Made by a program: the position numbers and the translations under genes. Shown one piece after another: positions 62,837 to 64,000 of a stretch of DNA of 64,000 nucleotides. This DNA comes from Isochrysis galbana (taxonomy: Eukaryota; Haptophyta; Isochrysidales; Isochrysidaceae). Each line of letters starts with the position of its first letter. Within the stretch, counting starts at the first letter, position 1. The stretch covers positions 2,896,984-2,960,983 of the forward strand of contig CM030941.1 in NCBI GenBank assembly GCA_018136815.1, written 5' to 3'. The notes below the pieces were generated by a model that was not told where the DNA came from, ran no database searches, and saw nothing but the letters and a program-made list of their open reading frames with translations.

Positions 62837-63987
62837 ATGGTGGGCCGCGCGCCCTCCTACCCCCCCCCCTCTCTCTTTCTTCTCCCTTCCTCTTGCCCTC
62901 TCCTCGCCCTCATGCCCAAGCCCTCCCTCGCACGGTCGCTCGGATGCCGTGCGTAGCCTCTGGCCGCTCCGGTTGGTTGAGCAGCTGGGTCGGGCGCGCC
63001 CCACTGGCTTCACAAGCGGGACAGGGCGGCACTCTGCGCAGCCGGGGGAGCTCGCAGTGGCTTCTAGGCTGGGCTGAGGGCTGCGCGGTGTGAGAGCAGC
63101 TTTCCAGGGAGTGTGCCGTGCACAGAAGCTCCTCGGGCAACACCTTGACAGTCGCGCACGTCTCATTTGCGTGCTGGCACTCGTCGCAGGTGAACGCCCC
63201 CAAGACTCTGCGCACCTTCTGCAAGTCGGCCATCTGCAAGTCGCACCAGACCTTCAAGGTCACGCAGTACAAGGCTGGCAAGGCCTCGCTCGTGGCTCAG
63301 GGTGCGGTTTGCCGCCTATTGTAATTTTCGCATGCGCCCGGTTGTGCCTCCTCCTTTGGGTGCTGTGCTTTGGATATGAAGTGACACGCGTGCCTTGTGT
63401 TTGTACCTTGATGAGGTTGCGTTCCTTGCGGTGCACAGGAAAGCGGCGGTACGATAACAAGCAGAAGGGTTTCGGTGGTCAGACTAAGCCGGTGTTCCAC
63501 AAGAAGGTATGGATGTCACTTGCACGTTTCTGTGGCTTGGATGTGACTCGTCTCGGTGTGGAACGGGCTTGGCCGGGAGGTCGGTTGTCGGCCGGTGTGG
63601 GGCGCGGAGCTCCGCTACCTATGCGGACAGATGGGCTTCTCTTTGGCGAAGCGAGAGAGAAAGGCACTGTCCATCGACCGGGCCCACAAAGGATCCGTCA
63701 AATACGGCTGGGCCGAGACCAGCAGCTTGCGATTCGGCTCACACAAGCTTGTCTCACGGTTGCGGTTCCTTTGGCCATGCTGTGCAACCCGCAAGCATTT
63801 CGCACACATCATTCAACACACTAATCGTCCGAGCCCTGTTTCTTTTTTCTCACAGGCGAAGACCACCAAGAAGATCACTCTGCGTCTCACATGCACCCAG
63901 TGCAAGACGGTCCGACTGAAGCCCATCAAGCGCGCGAAGCACTTCGAGATCTGCGACAAGAAGCCGAAGGGCAAGGGCGCGTACTAA
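62837..63987 (+). CDS. 60S ribosomal protein eL42 (L36a/L44), 104 aa
   Basis: Four exons: 62837-62839 (the ATG alone), 63190-63301, 63439-63506 and 63856-63987. The introns are GT-AG (atg|gtgggc ... gtcgcag|gtg; cagg|gtgcgg ... gcacag|ga; aag|gtatgg ... ctcacag|gcg) and the phases agree. The product starts [12 protein letters not shown] and keeps the family signature: C-x4-[50 protein letters not shown], then the second zinc pair (CTQC) and HFEIC. eL42 sits at the ribosomal E site. The proline in GGQTKP, whose change to glutamine confers cycloheximide resistance in yeasts, is present here. ATG 62837 is the only Met upstream that abuts a GT donor in the right phase. Confidence 0.93.
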
Positions 63988-64000
63988 GCTTGCCGTGCTA

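Overview
The window is nuclear DNA of a GC-rich unicellular eukaryote. Genes are split by short GT-AG introns (about 80-350 bp, one of 829 bp). They encode eukaryote-only proteins (AP-1 gamma, SRP receptor beta, an MLL/KMT2-type SET protein, eL42), and transposons and microsatellites fill the space between them. An alveolin/articulin-type repeat protein and an algal-style Ser-Pro-rich tract suggest a protist with a membrane skeleton, probably an alga of secondary endosymbiotic type. I cannot fix the lineage from sequence alone. A 100-base run of N (41684-41783) shows this is a scaffold.

Layout. 1-7.1 kb: a Pro-rich tract, an ADP-ribosyltransferase-fold protein and mitochondrial uS9m. 7.1-16.6 kb: a repeat-rich block. 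It has three copies of one roughly 0.75-1.0 kb repeat ('head') starting TAGGGCGGTCAAAC, two mutually inverted 202/203-bp tandem arrays, a small chromodomain gene directly against one head, and a PARP-zinc-finger gene. 17.4-26.8 kb: an armadillo-repeat protein and a 2171-residue KMT2/trithorax-like methyltransferase. 27-38.4 kb: LINE fragments, an unknown coiled-coil protein, a retroelement ORF with half an RNase H, a hAT remnant and the alveolin-like gene. 38.6-48.4 kb: an MGRN1/LUL-type RING ligase with an N-myristoylation start, a gene running into the gap, SRP receptor beta, an 879-bp non-autonomous hAT element with 8-bp target duplications, and a SAM methyltransferase. 51.3-64 kb: AP-1 gamma adaptin, a hAT transposase with a LINE nested in its 3' flank (17-bp target duplication), kynurenine-type aminotransferase and ribosomal protein eL42.

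The host genes are unlinked housekeeping and chromatin genes, not a cluster. They share one feature: a GA/CT microsatellite or pyrimidine-rich leader just upstream of most start codons, which looks like this genome's usual promoter or 5' UTR. The most unusual structure is the 7.1-16.6 kb head/cargo/satellite assembly. Gene models were built by eye from splice sites and family knowledge; no alignment or database search was run.
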